Below the pieces are notes generated by a model. The model did no database searches. It had not been told where the DNA came from and worked only from the letters and a program-made list of their open reading frames with translations. A stretch of 64,000 bases of DNA from an uncultured Pseudomonadales bacterium (lineage in GTDB: Bacteria > Pseudomonadota > Gammaproteobacteria > Pseudomonadales > Azotimanducaceae). Shown one piece after another: positions 17,437 to 27,198 of the stretch. Position 1 is the first letter of the stretch; the number at the start of each line of letters is the position of its first letter. The stretch covers positions 4,288,522-4,352,521 of the forward strand of contig CATOTI010000002.1 in assembly GCA_951813295.1 (NCBI GenBank). The letters are read 5' to 3'. Both the position numbers and the translations under genes were made by a program.

Positions 17437-17634
17437 TCACCCGCCTTGGATCGCCGACAACACGTCGATGCGATCACCCGCATCAATCTCGCGCGATCCC
17501 CATTGGGGCTTCGGTACGAACGTCTCGTTCAACGCCACGGCGATCTTCTTGTCGGCGTAACCCAACGCTTCAATCACGTCCGCCAGGCGCGTTTCGGCTA
17601 GCTCGATCGACTCGCCGTTGACCGTAATCTGCAT
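17437..17634 (-). CDS. thiS: Sulfur-carrier protein ThiS
   Basis: The ATG at 17634 gives 65 residues with the ubiquitin-like pattern MQITVNGESIEL and the obligatory C-terminal Gly-Gly (DVLSAIQGG), which is adenylated and thiocarboxylated. It overlaps the 3' end of thiO by 37 bp, a sign of tight coupling, and precedes thiG. The length is typical. Confidence 0.95.
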   Translation of the reverse strand: MQITVNGESIELAETRLADVIEALGYADKKIAVALNETFVPKPQWGSREIDAGDRIDVLSAIQGG

Positions 17635-18599
17635 GCGGATTCCACTTCGTAAACGGCCCGATCGACGATCGTCGGGCCAATGAGATACCCATGTCGGAAA
17701 CACCCGTTGACCGACAGCACCCCGTGGCACCACGCCACCCGGGGAAGATGGTCGGGATATGCAGGACGTAACCCCGACGCCATCTCGATGATCTCGGCTT
17801 CGGCAAAACCCGAATGCAGCGTGAATGCCGCCGACAGGAGTTCCAGTGCGCTTCGGACCGAGACGCGCGCATTCGATGCGCTTTCGATCTGCGTCGCACC
17901 GATCACGTACTCACGACCGGGTCGCGGTGACACGTATATCTGGTAGCGCGGATGCACCAAGCGGACGGGGCGACGAATCTCGACGTCGGGTGCCGACACA
18001 CGGATAACCTCACCGCGAACCCCGCGAAGAGCCGGATCGTCGTTACCCACGCCGCGGCAGTCGACGACGACGTCCCCGTCGAGGGCGCCGAGGTCATCAA
18101 CGGCAGATTCGAAATGAATCGGACCGCATGTGGATTCGAGCGCTGCCAACAACGCCCGGTTGTCGATCCAACCTTCGTTCCGCAGAAAAAGGCCGCGCTG
18201 GAACTGACGACCGAGCTCGGGCTCCAGTGCCTCGATCTCGGTGCGGCTGATCCAACGCGCTTTATCGGTATGTTCGCCGAGTGAGCGATGGAACTTGTCG
18301 AGCAGTGGCGCATCCATGCCGTGGGCGACGAACAACGCGCCGTCGATCCCATAGGGCACGCCGAGCGCGTCCAAGATCGCCGGCCAGCGGGCGATCGAAT
18401 CTCGCCCCATGTCGAAGATCTCCGGTTCAGCGTCGGGGATCTCACTGACAGGTGCGAGCATCGCCGCGGCAATGTGGGCGGCGCTCTCCGGCGCTTCACG
18501 TGAAGCGCGCTCGAAAAGTTCGACGGTGTACCCCCGCTTAGCCAACGAGTGGCCGAGCAGACGCCCCATCAATCCGGCTCCCGCGATGGCGACGTGCAT
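17598..18599 (-). CDS. thiO: Glycine oxidase ThiO
   Basis: A 333-residue FAD-dependent oxidase. The N-terminal dinucleotide motif is AIAGAGLMGRLLGHSLAKRGYTVELFER; the C-terminal FAD/substrate segment is GLRPAYPDHLPRVAWCHGVLSVNGCFRHGYLIGPTI. It oxidises glycine to dehydroglycine for ThiG, an oxygen-dependent alternative to ThiH, which fits an aerobic or facultative lifestyle. It starts 3 bp after the thiC stop. Confidence 0.93.
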   Translation of the reverse strand: MHVAIAGAGLMGRLLGHSLAKRGYTVELFERASREAPESAAHIAAAMLAPVSEIPDAEPEIFDMGRDSIARWPAILDALGVPYGIDGALFVAHGMDAPLLDKFHRSLGEHTDKARWISRTEIEALEPELGRQFQRGLFLRNEGWIDNRALLAALESTCGPIHFESAVDDLGALDGDVVVDCRGVGNDDPALRGVRGEVIRVSAPDVEIRRPVRLVHPRYQIYVSPRPGREYVIGATQIESASNARVSVRSALELLSAAFTLHSGFAEAEIIEMASGLRPAYPDHLPRVAWCHGVLSVNGCFRHGYLIGPTIVDRAVYEVESACRLRSTASRSS

Positions 18600-18602
18600 C
18601 GA

Positions 18603-20486
18603 TCAGACCTTCTGGTAGATCTCGCTGCCGCTGTCGCGAAACTCCTCCGACTTCTGTGCCATTTCCGCTTCGACATCGATCATGACGATGCGGTCTTCGT
18701 TGACGCCAGCCGCTTGGCGAACATCCTGACTGATCTTCATCGAGCAGAACTTCGGGCCACACATCGAACAGAAGTGGGCGACCTTCGCGGAGTCCTTGGG
18801 CAGCGTTTCGTCATGGAACTCGCGTGCCTTGTCCGGATCGAGGCCAAGGTTGAACTGATCGTCCCAGCGGAACTCGAACCGCGCCTTCGAGAGCGCGTCA
18901 TCGCGAATCTGGGCGCCGGGATGACCTTTCGCAAGATCGCCAGCATGAGCGGCGATTTTGTACGTGACGATGCCTTCGCGAACGTCTTCTTTGTTCGGCA
19001 GGCCCAAATGCTCTTTCGGCGTGACGTAGCAGAGCATTGCGCAGCCATACCACCCGATCATCGCCGCGCCGATGCCCGAGGTGATGTGATCGTATCCGGG
19101 GGCGATGTCCGTGGTTAGCGGCCCCAGCGTGTAGAACGGTGCTTCGTCACAAACTTCGAGCTGCTTCTCCATGTTCTCTTTGATGAGTTGCATAGGAACG
19201 TGGCCCGGGCCCTCGATCATCGTCTGAACGTCGTGCTGCCACGCGATCTTGGTGAGTTCGCCGAGCGTTTCGAGTTCCGAGAGCTGTGCTTCGTCGTTCG
19301 CGTCCGCGACCGAGCCGGGGCGAAGGCCGTCGCCCAGGCTGAAGGAGACGTCGTACGCCTTCATGATTTCGCAGATGTCTTCGAAATGCGTGTAGAGGAA
19401 GTTCTCCTCGTGATGCGCGAGGCACCACTTCGCCATGATCGAACCACCGCGGCTGACGATTCCCGTGGTTCGGCGCGCGGTCAGTGGGACATAGCGGAGC
19501 AGTACGCCGGCGTGGATCGTGAAGTAATCCACCCCTTGCTCGGCTTGCTCGATCAACGTGTCACGGAAAATCTCCCACGTGAGGTCTTCGGCAATGCCGT
19601 GGGTCTTTTCGAGCGCTTGGTAGATGGGCACGGTGCCGATTGGTACGGGTGAGTTTCGGATGATCCATTCACGCGTCTCGTGAATGTTCTTCCCCGTCGA
19701 CAGGTCCATCACAGTGTCACCACCCCAACGGGTGGCCCACACGAGCTTCTCGACCTCTTCTTCGATCGAGGACGTCACCGCCGAGTTGCCAATGTTCGCG
19801 TTTACTTTCACCAGGAAACTCCGACCGATAATCATGGGCTCGGATTCCGGGTGATTGATGTTGCTCGGAATGATCGCCCGACCGCGCGCGACTTCCTCAC
19901 GCACGAACTCCGGCGTGATTTCCGCCGGTGTGTTCGCACCGAAGTTCTGCCCCGGATGCGGCTCTACGTCGGACGGCGTGTTGGCGTGAACGAGGTTTTC
20001 GCGAATCGCGATGTATTCCATCTCCGGCGTCACTATTCCTTGCCGTGCATAGTGAAGCTGCGTGACGTTCTTGCCGGCTTTGGCGCAGCGCGGGGACCGC
20101 AGGTGAGCGAAGCGGAGACGTTCGAGCTTCGGATCCAGATTTCTTTCGTTGGTGAAACCCGACGAGAATCCATCCAACTGTTCCGTGTCGCCGCGTGCCT
20201 CGATCCAGGGTGCTCGGATCGGCGCGAGACCCGCGCGGATGTCGACGTCTACATCGGGGTCCGTGAAGGGGCCTGACGTGTCGTAAACCCGCACCGGGGG
20301 ATTCGGCTCAAGCCGCGGCGTTCCGTTCGCACCTTGCACGCCGGTCGGCGAAACGCTGATCTCGCGCATTGGTACACGGACACCCGCTTGCTCGCCTTCT
20401 ATGTGTACTTTGCGGGAACCCCTCAACGGCAACAGCATGTCGGCGCTGATCTTGGCGGCTTGGGAAAGATTCAACTGCTCGCTCAT
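18603..20486 (-). CDS. thiC: Phosphomethylpyrimidine synthase ThiC
   Basis: A 627-residue radical-SAM enzyme that turns AIR into HMP-P. The C-terminal iron-sulphur cluster motif CSMCGPKFCSM is intact. The core has NIGNSAVTSSIEEEVEKL, DTLIEQAEQGVDYFTIHAGVL and MIEGPGHVPMQLIKENMEKQ, as in proteobacterial ThiC. It is the first gene after the TPP riboswitch and leads thiO-thiS-thiG, so thiamine pyrophosphate should repress the set. Confidence 0.97.
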   Translation of the reverse strand: MSEQLNLSQAAKISADMLLPLRGSRKVHIEGEQAGVRVPMREISVSPTGVQGANGTPRLEPNPPVRVYDTSGPFTDPDVDVDIRAGLAPIRAPWIEARGDTEQLDGFSSGFTNERNLDPKLERLRFAHLRSPRCAKAGKNVTQLHYARQGIVTPEMEYIAIRENLVHANTPSDVEPHPGQNFGANTPAEITPEFVREEVARGRAIIPSNINHPESEPMIIGRSFLVKVNANIGNSAVTSSIEEEVEKLVWATRWGGDTVMDLSTGKNIHETREWIIRNSPVPIGTVPIYQALEKTHGIAEDLTWEIFRDTLIEQAEQGVDYFTIHAGVLLRYVPLTARRTTGIVSRGGSIMAKWCLAHHEENFLYTHFEDICEIMKAYDVSFSLGDGLRPGSVADANDEAQLSELETLGELTKIAWQHDVQTMIEGPGHVPMQLIKENMEKQLEVCDEAPFYTLGPLTTDIAPGYDHITSGIGAAMIGWYGCAMLCYVTPKEHLGLPNKEDVREGIVTYKIAAHAGDLAKGHPGAQIRDDALSKARFEFRWDDQFNLGLDPDKAREFHDETLPKDSAKVAHFCSMCGPKFCSMKISQDVRQAAGVNEDRIVMIDVEAEMAQKSEEFRDSGSEIYQKV

Positions 20487-20515
20487 GGAAATCCTCCAAC
20501 GGTGGTGTCGGAGGT

Positions 20516-20597
20516 TGCTCCCTTCGCCGGTATTAGCCGGATCAGGTTCAACGGGTCCGTTCGATGGGCGAACGTCTCAGCCTCGCGGCACCCCGAC
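20516..20597 (-). promoter_or_regulatory. TPP riboswitch (THI element)
   Basis: On the minus strand the conserved THI box is readable: GGGGTGC, GGCTGAGA, then CCCGTTGAACCTGATC, CGGCTAATACCGGCG and AAGGGAGC. These form the pyrimidine- and pyrophosphate-sensing helices of the TPP aptamer. It lies 30-110 bp upstream of the thiC ATG. A GGTGTCGGAGG stretch next to it could form an expression platform hiding the thiC ribosome site. Confidence 0.96.
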
Positions 20598-20620
20598 AAT
20601 CCAAGTGCCGGGAGTATAGG

Positions 20621-21250
20621 TCAGTCGACTCGAGAAAACGACGCGAGCAGAAGTTGATCGATTGCCCGATTGGGATCATTGGCCCCCATGACGGCCCCAA
20701 CCACTGCGATGCCGTGAGCACCGGTATCGAGGCACGTGCCAACCCGCGCGGCCGTCATTCCGCCAAGCGCGTAAACCGGCAGTGGCGTCTGTCGGGTAAA
20801 TCGAGCCAACGCTTCCAACCCCTGCGCTTCGCCCGCTTTCCAGGAGGGCGCGAAGACGGGCGAGAAGAAAACGGCACCGACACCTTTCTCATCGGCGCGC
20901 AAGGCGGCATCGATCGAGTGGGCCGCCGCCGTTGAGCACGCACAGGCGGGTGTCGGTTCGGCCAGCCGATACTCGGGGTAGTGAACCCCGTCATACCCCA
21001 GCGCCTTAGCGAGCGACTCCGTCCCGTTCAGGAACATGGGAATCGTGGGATCGAGAACGTCCCGGGCGCGACGCGCGAGTTGGCCGAAAGTATCCGCATC
21101 TCGAGCGTTGAGTTCATGGGCGCGCAACTGCACCGCGAACGCCGACGGTGTTAGCGCTTCGAGACACCGCAACAATCGCTCCGACGAGCCGGCATATCCG
21201 TGGTCCGCGATGACCATGACCTTCGGCCACGGTCGGTCATCGCCCGTCAT
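20621..21250 (-). CDS. TenI/ThiE-like thiamine phosphate synthase family protein
   Basis: A 209-residue TIM barrel related to ThiE. FAVQLRAHELNARD matches the pyrimidine/phosphate region, FLNGTESLAKALGYDGVHY replaces the VNDRAD...GVHLG motif, and VYALGGMTAARVGTCLDTGAHGIAVVGAVM closes the barrel. Several ThiE catalytic residues are changed, as in TenI thiazole tautomerases. It is 3 bp from the stop of thiE and ends just before the riboswitch. It may process the thiazole carboxylate made by ThiG. Confidence 0.75.
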   Translation of the reverse strand: MTGDDRPWPKVMVIADHGYAGSSERLLRCLEALTPSAFAVQLRAHELNARDADTFGQLARRARDVLDPTIPMFLNGTESLAKALGYDGVHYPEYRLAEPTPACACSTAAAHSIDAALRADEKGVGAVFFSPVFAPSWKAGEAQGLEALARFTRQTPLPVYALGGMTAARVGTCLDTGAHGIAVVGAVMGANDPNRAIDQLLLASFSRVD

Positions 21251-21253
21251 CGA

Positions 21254-21880
21254 TCAGCCAAGCGCGGCGATGCATTCCGCCGTCGCCGCCGATACGTCAC
21301 GCGACGCGACGATGAAAGAGAGGACGGCAACACCGTGGACGCCCGTTGCCATCACTTCAGGGATCCGTGCCGCGGTAATCGACCCGATCGCGATCACTGG
21401 TTTCGGACATGTCGCCGCGATCGCTGCAAGATTGTCGAGGCCCATCGTTTGCGCAGGGTTCGCTTTTGACGTCGTCCCGTACACAGGCCCGACGCCGAGA
21501 TAGTCGACGTCCATCGCCCAGACCCGGCGCGCTTCTTCGAGCGAGTTGGCGGTCCCGCCGATCACTGCTTCGGGGCCCAAGATCCGACGCGACGTTGCCA
21601 CATCGAGGTCGTTCCGGCCGAGATGAATCGCGCGGCTGCCCACCGACAGGGCAATGTCCGCCCGATCATTGACCAGGAGAATCTGCCCAGCTTGCTCACA
21701 TTCGGCGTGCATGCACGCTGCCGTAGTGATGCGTTCCGCAGTCGTGCGCGTGCGTTTCTCACGAAACTGAACACAAGGGGCACCGCCCGCCAACACAAGC
21801 TTCGTGAGGTCGAGGTGAGAGTAGCGATCCTGAACCGTCTCGTCCGTGATCACCTGCAGTCGCGCGATCGTCTTTTCCAT
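21254..21880 (-). CDS. thiE: Thiamine phosphate synthase
   Basis: A 208-residue enzyme that couples HMP-PP to thiazole phosphate. Canonical motifs are CVQFREKRT, ILLVNDRADIALSVGSRAIHLGRNDLD, DYLGVGPVYGTTSK and KPVIAIGSITAARIPEVMATGVHGVAVLS. It heads the thiamine cluster and is tightly followed by the TenI-like gene. Both sit upstream of the riboswitch, so they need another promoter. Confidence 0.94.
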   Translation of the reverse strand: MEKTIARLQVITDETVQDRYSHLDLTKLVLAGGAPCVQFREKRTRTTAERITTAACMHAECEQAGQILLVNDRADIALSVGSRAIHLGRNDLDVATSRRILGPEAVIGGTANSLEEARRVWAMDVDYLGVGPVYGTTSKANPAQTMGLDNLAAIAATCPKPVIAIGSITAARIPEVMATGVHGVAVLSFIVASRDVSAATAECIAALG

Positions 21881-22000
21881 GGCGGAGAGCTTAGTACGGC
21901 CCCCGACCCGACTGCGGACAAAGCATCTTTCGATATGTCCGATGGCTTGGTGCTCGTAATGGCAACAAACGGGTCCAGAGCCCCGTACGGACGCAGGGCA

Positions 22001-23767
22001 TCAGTCGGGAGTGGCGGTGGTGGTGGGGTCAGTAAACCCGAGCACGGCACGCTGCTCCTGCCAGTTGATGGGTAGACGTGTGTCCGCCATCAACTGGCGG
22101 GCGGTCAGGTCCGCGGGCTGGCGGCCCTCGAGGATGGCCTGAATGATGTCGGGTGCCAGAAAGCCGAGGCGTAACAGTCGGGTGAACCAGGCACTGCTCA
22201 CGCCGGCGGCGGTTGCCATCTCGGCCATCGATTGACCGCCGCGCGTGAAGATGGCCTGCAACTCATGAGCCCGCGCGATTCGTTTCAGCAGGCTGGGGTC
22301 CACCTCCTGGTGGCCGGAGGGTGGGTTGGCACCATCAATCAAAAGCTTCTTTTCCATGCCCGTTCGTTTCAACCGCGCCGCGACCGTCAACACCAGTACG
22401 GAACCTTCCGAGCGTGAGCATGACAGCGCGTTCAACTCGCCAGCATTGACAAGATCATCGCAGGGCAAGCTTTCGGCCAGATACCCGGTGTGAACCCGGA
22501 TCTCCAGCTTCTCCGGGTGTAGCGTCACGCCGATGATGAACACCTGAAGCCAGCGGCGTCGCTCGATGGTAGAAAGGCGCGGCCAGCGCTCGGCCAGCAT
22601 CGAGGCGTCGGTGATCAGCGTCTCCACCTCATGCGCCGGCAAGGCCCGCGGGACAAGCGCCTCATGCAACGCGCCTTCGTCCCGGAGGAACGCCATGATT
22701 CGCTGCTCCACCAGTCGTTCCAGTTCCGCTGCCGGTACGCGCCGCGCCGTGTCGGCAGCTTTTGAGCGACCCCGCTTGAGTAAGGACTGACTGACGTAAT
22801 AACGATAACGTCGGCCCTGCTTGTTGGCATGGCTGGGGGTCATCCGCTCGCCATGATGGTCGACGATCAGACCCGCCAGCAGGCTGGGCTCGCGGGCGTG
22901 AGCACCATGTTGCCGCGCAACCCGATTCGCGGCGAGTCTTTGTTGTACCGGCTCCCAGAGACCCGGCTCGATGATCGCCGCATGCGCCCCGGGGTAGCAC
23001 GCGTCCTTGTGGACGATCTCACCCCGATAGAGCCGGTTCTGCAGTATCAGATACAGCGCCCCACGAGCCAGCGGCTTGCCACCCGTGTGGCGACCGTGTC
23101 TGTCCATGCGGACCTTGCTGACGATGCCTTCGTCGTCTAGCGCTTCCTTCAATGCCCGGACCGACCCGAGTGCTGCATAGTGTCGGTAGATATGACGCAC
23201 CGTCTCGGCCTCGCGGTGATTGATGACGAGCTTGCGGTCGATAACGTCATATCCCAGCGGCGCCAACCCGCCCATCCACAGCCCCTTCTGCTTCGAGGCG
23301 GCGATCTTGTCACGGATCCGTTCCCCGGTGACCTCGCGTTCAAACTGCGCAAAAGTTAGCAACATGTTCAACGTGAGCCGGCCCATCGAGTTGATTGTAT
23401 TGAACTGCTGCGTGACGGAGACAAAGGACACCCCTTGCTTGTCGAACACCTCAACGATGCGGGCGAAGTCACCGAGCGAGCGCGTCAGGCGATCCACCTT
23501 GTAAACCACCACCGTGTCGATGCGCCCCGCCTCGATATCGGCGAGCAGACGCGTGAGCGCGGGACGTGCCATCGTTGCGCCGGAGAGGCCGCCATCGTCA
23601 TAGCGTGTCGGTAGCGCCGTCCAGCCTTCGTGCCGTTGGCTCTTGATGTAGGCCGCACAGGACTCGCGCTGGGCATCAAGCGAGTTGAAGTCCTGTTCCA
23701 GACCCGCCTCGGAGGACTTGCGCGTATAGATGGCACAGTGGGTCTCACGACTGGCCCGGCTATGCAT
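22001..23767 (-). CDS. Large serine recombinase
   Basis: A 588-residue site-specific recombinase. The N-terminal resolvase domain has the nucleophile in AIYTRKSS and the catalytic Arg motif VVYKVDRLTRSLGDFA. The Recombinase domain follows (GGLAPLGYDVIDRKLVINHREAETVRHIY), then a zinc-ribbon-like middle lacking clear cysteines and a C-terminal HTH-like region (SMAEMATAAGVSSAWFTRLLRLGFL). Such enzymes integrate phages or integrative elements. It overlaps the DUF2924 gene by 8 bp, a common pairing. No attachment sites could be located by eye. Confidence 0.9.
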   Translation of the reverse strand: MHSRASRETHCAIYTRKSSEAGLEQDFNSLDAQRESCAAYIKSQRHEGWTALPTRYDDGGLSGATMARPALTRLLADIEAGRIDTVVVYKVDRLTRSLGDFARIVEVFDKQGVSFVSVTQQFNTINSMGRLTLNMLLTFAQFEREVTGERIRDKIAASKQKGLWMGGLAPLGYDVIDRKLVINHREAETVRHIYRHYAALGSVRALKEALDDEGIVSKVRMDRHGRHTGGKPLARGALYLILQNRLYRGEIVHKDACYPGAHAAIIEPGLWEPVQQRLAANRVARQHGAHAREPSLLAGLIVDHHGERMTPSHANKQGRRYRYYVSQSLLKRGRSKAADTARRVPAAELERLVEQRIMAFLRDEGALHEALVPRALPAHEVETLITDASMLAERWPRLSTIERRRWLQVFIIGVTLHPEKLEIRVHTGYLAESLPCDDLVNAGELNALSCSRSEGSVLVLTVAARLKRTGMEKKLLIDGANPPSGHQEVDPSLLKRIARAHELQAIFTRGGQSMAEMATAAGVSSAWFTRLLRLGFLAPDIIQAILEGRQPADLTARQLMADTRLPINWQEQRAVLGFTDPTTTATPD

Positions 23768-24296
23768 CGCGCTTGTCCTTGCCGGCGAAGGGTGTTGGCC
23801 GTCGTTTCAGGCCAAAGAAGCGCGGTCCGGACCAGTGCGTACCCGTGATCTCCCGGGCAATCGACGACAGCGAGCGGTAATGCGTCCCCCGCCACTCAAA
23901 ACCGTCTTCATGGACCCGCACGGTGTGGGTTTCGCCGCGCCATTCCCGCACCAAGGTCACACCCGGCTTCAGACGGATTGCGGGATGACCGGCAATCTCA
24001 CCGGTCTCCCGCAACGCCGTAGCAATCCCTGCCAGTTGACGTTTCTGCGCCACCGTCAGCCCGCCCAGAACCTGCTCCTGAAGCTTCCAGGCAATCGCTA
24101 GGATCAGCAGGTCGCGGCGGGCACGCAGCGGGGGCTGCGTGGCATAGAGCCGGTGCCATTCCGCCCGCAGACCGGCCAGGTCGAGATCACCCAGCGACGC
24201 CAGTTCCTCAGCCAACTCAGCAGAGGTCGGGCGAACCCCGGTATCCGCGCGAGCCGTTGCGCGCCCACGGGTTTGTTTTTGTTGACGGGTTTTCAT
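23760..24296 (-). CDS. DUF2924 family protein, recombinase partner
   Basis: A 178-residue basic protein with the DUF2924 layout: LASLGDLDLAGLRAEWHRLYATQPPLRARRDLLILAIAWKLQEQ, then RLKPGVTLVREWRGETHTVRVHEDGFEWRGTHYRSLSSIAREITGTHWSGPRFFGL. The family is usually found directly upstream of large serine recombinases in mobile elements. Its role may be as a directionality or accessory factor, which is not established. Coupled to the recombinase by overlap. Confidence 0.85.
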   Translation of the reverse strand: MKTRQQKQTRGRATARADTGVRPTSAELAEELASLGDLDLAGLRAEWHRLYATQPPLRARRDLLILAIAWKLQEQVLGGLTVAQKRQLAGIATALRETGEIAGHPAIRLKPGVTLVREWRGETHTVRVHEDGFEWRGTHYRSLSSIAREITGTHWSGPRFFGLKRRPTPFAGKDKRDA

Positions 24297-24624
24297 GGTT
24301 TCCTATCAGCCGTCCCCACCGGCCTTATCACACAGCGCATCACCGCTCCACTGGCCAGGAAAGTCCAGTGGGTTCTCTCACCAGATATTACCACCCTTCA
24401 CCGGCTTCCCAGGCCCTGCGGCAGCGCGCGTATGACCACGGGTCAGGCACAAGAAAATGCTGGATACGCGAGCAGCGGGCCATGCCACTCTGTGACATCA
24501 TTGGCTTGCCTCCCCCCCCCCCCCGGGTAAGGTGTCGACTTCTTGGTCTCTTGAGTGTGTGGGTTTGCAAATTTGTTTTCCCCTGGGTCGCGCCGGACGA
24601 GGCTCGATCACTGACGGTCGCTGG
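24297..24624. other. Intergenic region with poly-C tract
   Basis: No gene seen. A run of 13 C (24512-24524) lies about 100 bp upstream of the subtilase start, in its probable promoter/leader region. Such tracts are prone to slippage. Confidence 0.5.
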
Positions 24625-27198
24625 ATGGTGGCCTTTCTCGTGAGTGGGCTTGCTATCGCGGGCTGTTCGAACTCGAAAAACGACCCTCCACGGATCACGT
24701 CATCACCGCCGCTTTCTTCGGTGCTGGAGGATTCAACCTACGCTTATACGGTCACGGCCGTCGATGACGGCCCGACGATTACCTTTTCGGTCGCCGGCGC
24801 GAACTGGTTGTCGGTGTCGGGTTCGGTCATTAGCGGGGTTCCCGAGAACGAGCACGTGGGTATCTCGAACGTCACGGTGACGGCTTCCGATGGCGAGCTC
24901 ACGACGACACAGTCGTTCGCAATCGAGGTCATCAACACGAATGATCTACCGGTCTTTACGACGACGGATTTCTCCGGCGGCGAGCAGTGGGTGTCCGTGA
25001 CGGGGCAACTGTTCGACGACGTCGACGTTGGCGACAGCCACACGATCACGGTCGTCGAAAACGAGATGGCGATTGAACCGATCGATTCGGTCTATACCAC
25101 GTCGGTCGGCAGTTTGGTGATCAGCGGCGAGGCGTACACGTTCACGCCGTTCTCGTCGAAGTCGAGCCAACTTCAGGTTACGGTGGTCGACACGAGTGGA
25201 ACCGATGTGTCGACCGATATTTTGATCGCCGAAACGATCGGTGATCCACTGGCCGGCGAACAGTGGCATCACGACAACCGCGGGCAGGCTGCGTTTTCCT
25301 TCCCCGACGAATTGGTTGCCTTCATCGAACAGGATCCCGATTTCGCGTGGCCCCCACTGCCGACCGAGTGTGCCGACCTTTCGGCGACGGCGTGCCAAGC
25401 GCATGTTGCCGGCTTCCGTACACCGACCGAGGACATCAATACCGTCGGCGCGATCACCGCTGGTATCCGAGGGCAAGGCGTTTCGGTGGTGGTGGTGGAT
25501 ACCGGTCTAGAGATCGCCCATCCGGACCTTGCCGCCAACCTCGTTCCTGGCCTGTCGATGGATTTCCTCTCTGGCGATGATGATCCGACCAACGACCTCA
25601 GCGTGTTCGGCGATCACGGCACGAGTGTCGCCGGAATTGTCGGCTCCGTCGGCTGGAACGATATCGGTGGCATCGGGGTGGCGCCGGAGGTCGGCCTGGC
25701 GGGGATGAACTTCCTCTTCGCCCAGGATGACACGTCGCGTGCCCAAACCCATGGTCTCTTCAACTCGTCGGTGACGGTGTCAGACCCCGTCGTTGCTTTT
25801 AATCGTAGTTACGGAATCAGTTACCGAATCGGTCCGATCTTCTTCCCGTGGAATGAATTCGAGGCCGAATTGGTCGCGAACACCGGGACGTTGCGCGACG
25901 GACTTGGGGCGATCAATGTGAAATCGAGTGGTAACTCATTCGATGAGTTTCGACGGTTTTTGCCCTACCCGGACTTGGACCTCCCTTCCCATACGGCGGA
26001 GGGCGAAACCTACAACGCACACATGGGGACGATGGTCGTCGGTGCGGTGACCGCGGCGGGCGACCGGGCTTCCTATTCGACGCCTGGATCGAGTCTCTTT
26101 CTTTCTGCCCCGGCGGGCGAGTACGGCCTCTTCTTTCCCGCCATCGTTACCACTGATCAGTCCGGCTGTGAACGCGGCTACAGCCGCGCGGACGAGTTCT
26201 GGGCCTCGCTTTGGCCGTTCAACTTTGGCCCGGGCGAAGACAACGAAAACTGCGACTACACAAGTTCGTTCAATGGCACCTCATCCGCCGCGCCGATGGT
26301 GAGCGGCGTCATCGCGCTCATTGCATCGGCGAACCCGGCGCTCGACTGGCGCCAGATTCGCCATGTTCTCGCGTCGACCGCGACGCAGCCGGAAGCGGAC
26401 GATGCAGCCGTCATTCGAGCCGTTGGTGAGGGTTCGTTCACCGCGCATCTAGGCTGGGTTCAGAATGCCGCCGGCTACTGGCACAACAATCAATATGGGC
26501 TGGGCCGGCCGGACGCGAGCGCGGCCGTCGAAACCGCCATGAACGCGCCCGTGATGGGAGATCTAGTTGAAGCGTCCTCGACGTGGGGGCCTTACCATGA
26601 TCCGACGACGGTGGCGGTTCCGATTCCCGACGGCGAAGCGGCAGGTGCCACGATTGATGTCGTGCTCGACGACGTGCCCATGGACTTCACGGAGAGCGTG
26701 CGGGTGCGGTTGAGCGTCCATGCCACCGGCCTTTGTTGGATCACGGAAGCCTATGACTGTTCTGCGGTGAACCCCGAAGGGTCGCTTTCGAACTCCGCCG
26801 GCGTCGATCTTGCGATCGAGTTGACCTCGCCAAGCGGCACGAAGGGCATGTTGTTGAGTTCTAACCAACTCGTGGTCGGTGAAGCGTTGGTGGCGGATCA
26901 CATCTTGTTCGACACACCGATGCAGGCCTCGGCGTTCTACGGTGAGGATCCGAATGGCACTTGGCGGATTCGCTTCGTCGATGTCGATGCGACCCCGGTG
27001 CGACCGATCCCGTTGCCGATCGAGGCCTACGCGGTCGACATCGACGAAGACGGCAATCTCATCTATCCGGAATGGTTGATCCAAACCGCGGATGGCCAGA
27101 CGACCTTCTATTGGGGCGTGAATAACCCGGAACCATCTGAAGTGCGCGGCATCGAGTTAACCGTGTTCGGACACGCGCAAACAGGAGCATCGGAATGA
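24625..27198 (+). CDS. Lipoprotein subtilisin-like serine peptidase with P-domain
   Basis: The ATG at 24625 gives 857 residues with a lipobox (VAFLVSGLAIAGCSN), so the product is probably anchored in a membrane; the frame further upstream to 24532 lacks a signal. One or two cadherin/Ig-like domains (about residues 20-200) are followed by the S8 domain. Its triad is VVVVDTGLEIAHPDL (Asp), GDHGTSVAGIVG (His) and FNGTSSAAPMVSG (Ser). A C-terminal proprotein-convertase P-domain (LTSPSGTKGMLLSS, GEDPNGTWRIRFVDV) follows. There is no evident I9 propeptide inside the protein; the next gene, coupled by ATGA, may supply it. Confidence 0.9.
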   Translation: MVAFLVSGLAIAGCSNSKNDPPRITSSPPLSSVLEDSTYAYTVTAVDDGPTITFSVAGANWLSVSGSVISGVPENEHVGISNVTVTASDGELTTTQSFAIEVINTNDLPVFTTTDFSGGEQWVSVTGQLFDDVDVGDSHTITVVENEMAIEPIDSVYTTSVGSLVISGEAYTFTPFSSKSSQLQVTVVDTSGTDVSTDILIAETIGDPLAGEQWHHDNRGQAAFSFPDELVAFIEQDPDFAWPPLPTECADLSATACQAHVAGFRTPTEDINTVGAITAGIRGQGVSVVVVDTGLEIAHPDLAANLVPGLSMDFLSGDDDPTNDLSVFGDHGTSVAGIVGSVGWNDIGGIGVAPEVGLAGMNFLFAQDDTSRAQTHGLFNSSVTVSDPVVAFNRSYGISYRIGPIFFPWNEFEAELVANTGTLRDGLGAINVKSSGNSFDEFRRFLPYPDLDLPSHTAEGETYNAHMGTMVVGAVTAAGDRASYSTPGSSLFLSAPAGEYGLFFPAIVTTDQSGCERGYSRADEFWASLWPFNFGPGEDNENCDYTSSFNGTSSAAPMVSGVIALIASANPALDWRQIRHVLASTATQPEADDAAVIRAVGEGSFTAHLGWVQNAAGYWHNNQYGLGRPDASAAVETAMNAPVMGDLVEASSTWGPYHDPTTVAVPIPDGEAAGATIDVVLDDVPMDFTESVRVRLSVHATGLCWITEAYDCSAVNPEGSLSNSAGVDLAIELTSPSGTKGMLLSSNQLVVGEALVADHILFDTPMQASAFYGEDPNGTWRIRFVDVDATPVRPIPLPIEAYAVDIDEDGNLIYPEWLIQTADGQTTFYWGVNNPEPSEVRGIELTVFGHAQTGASE

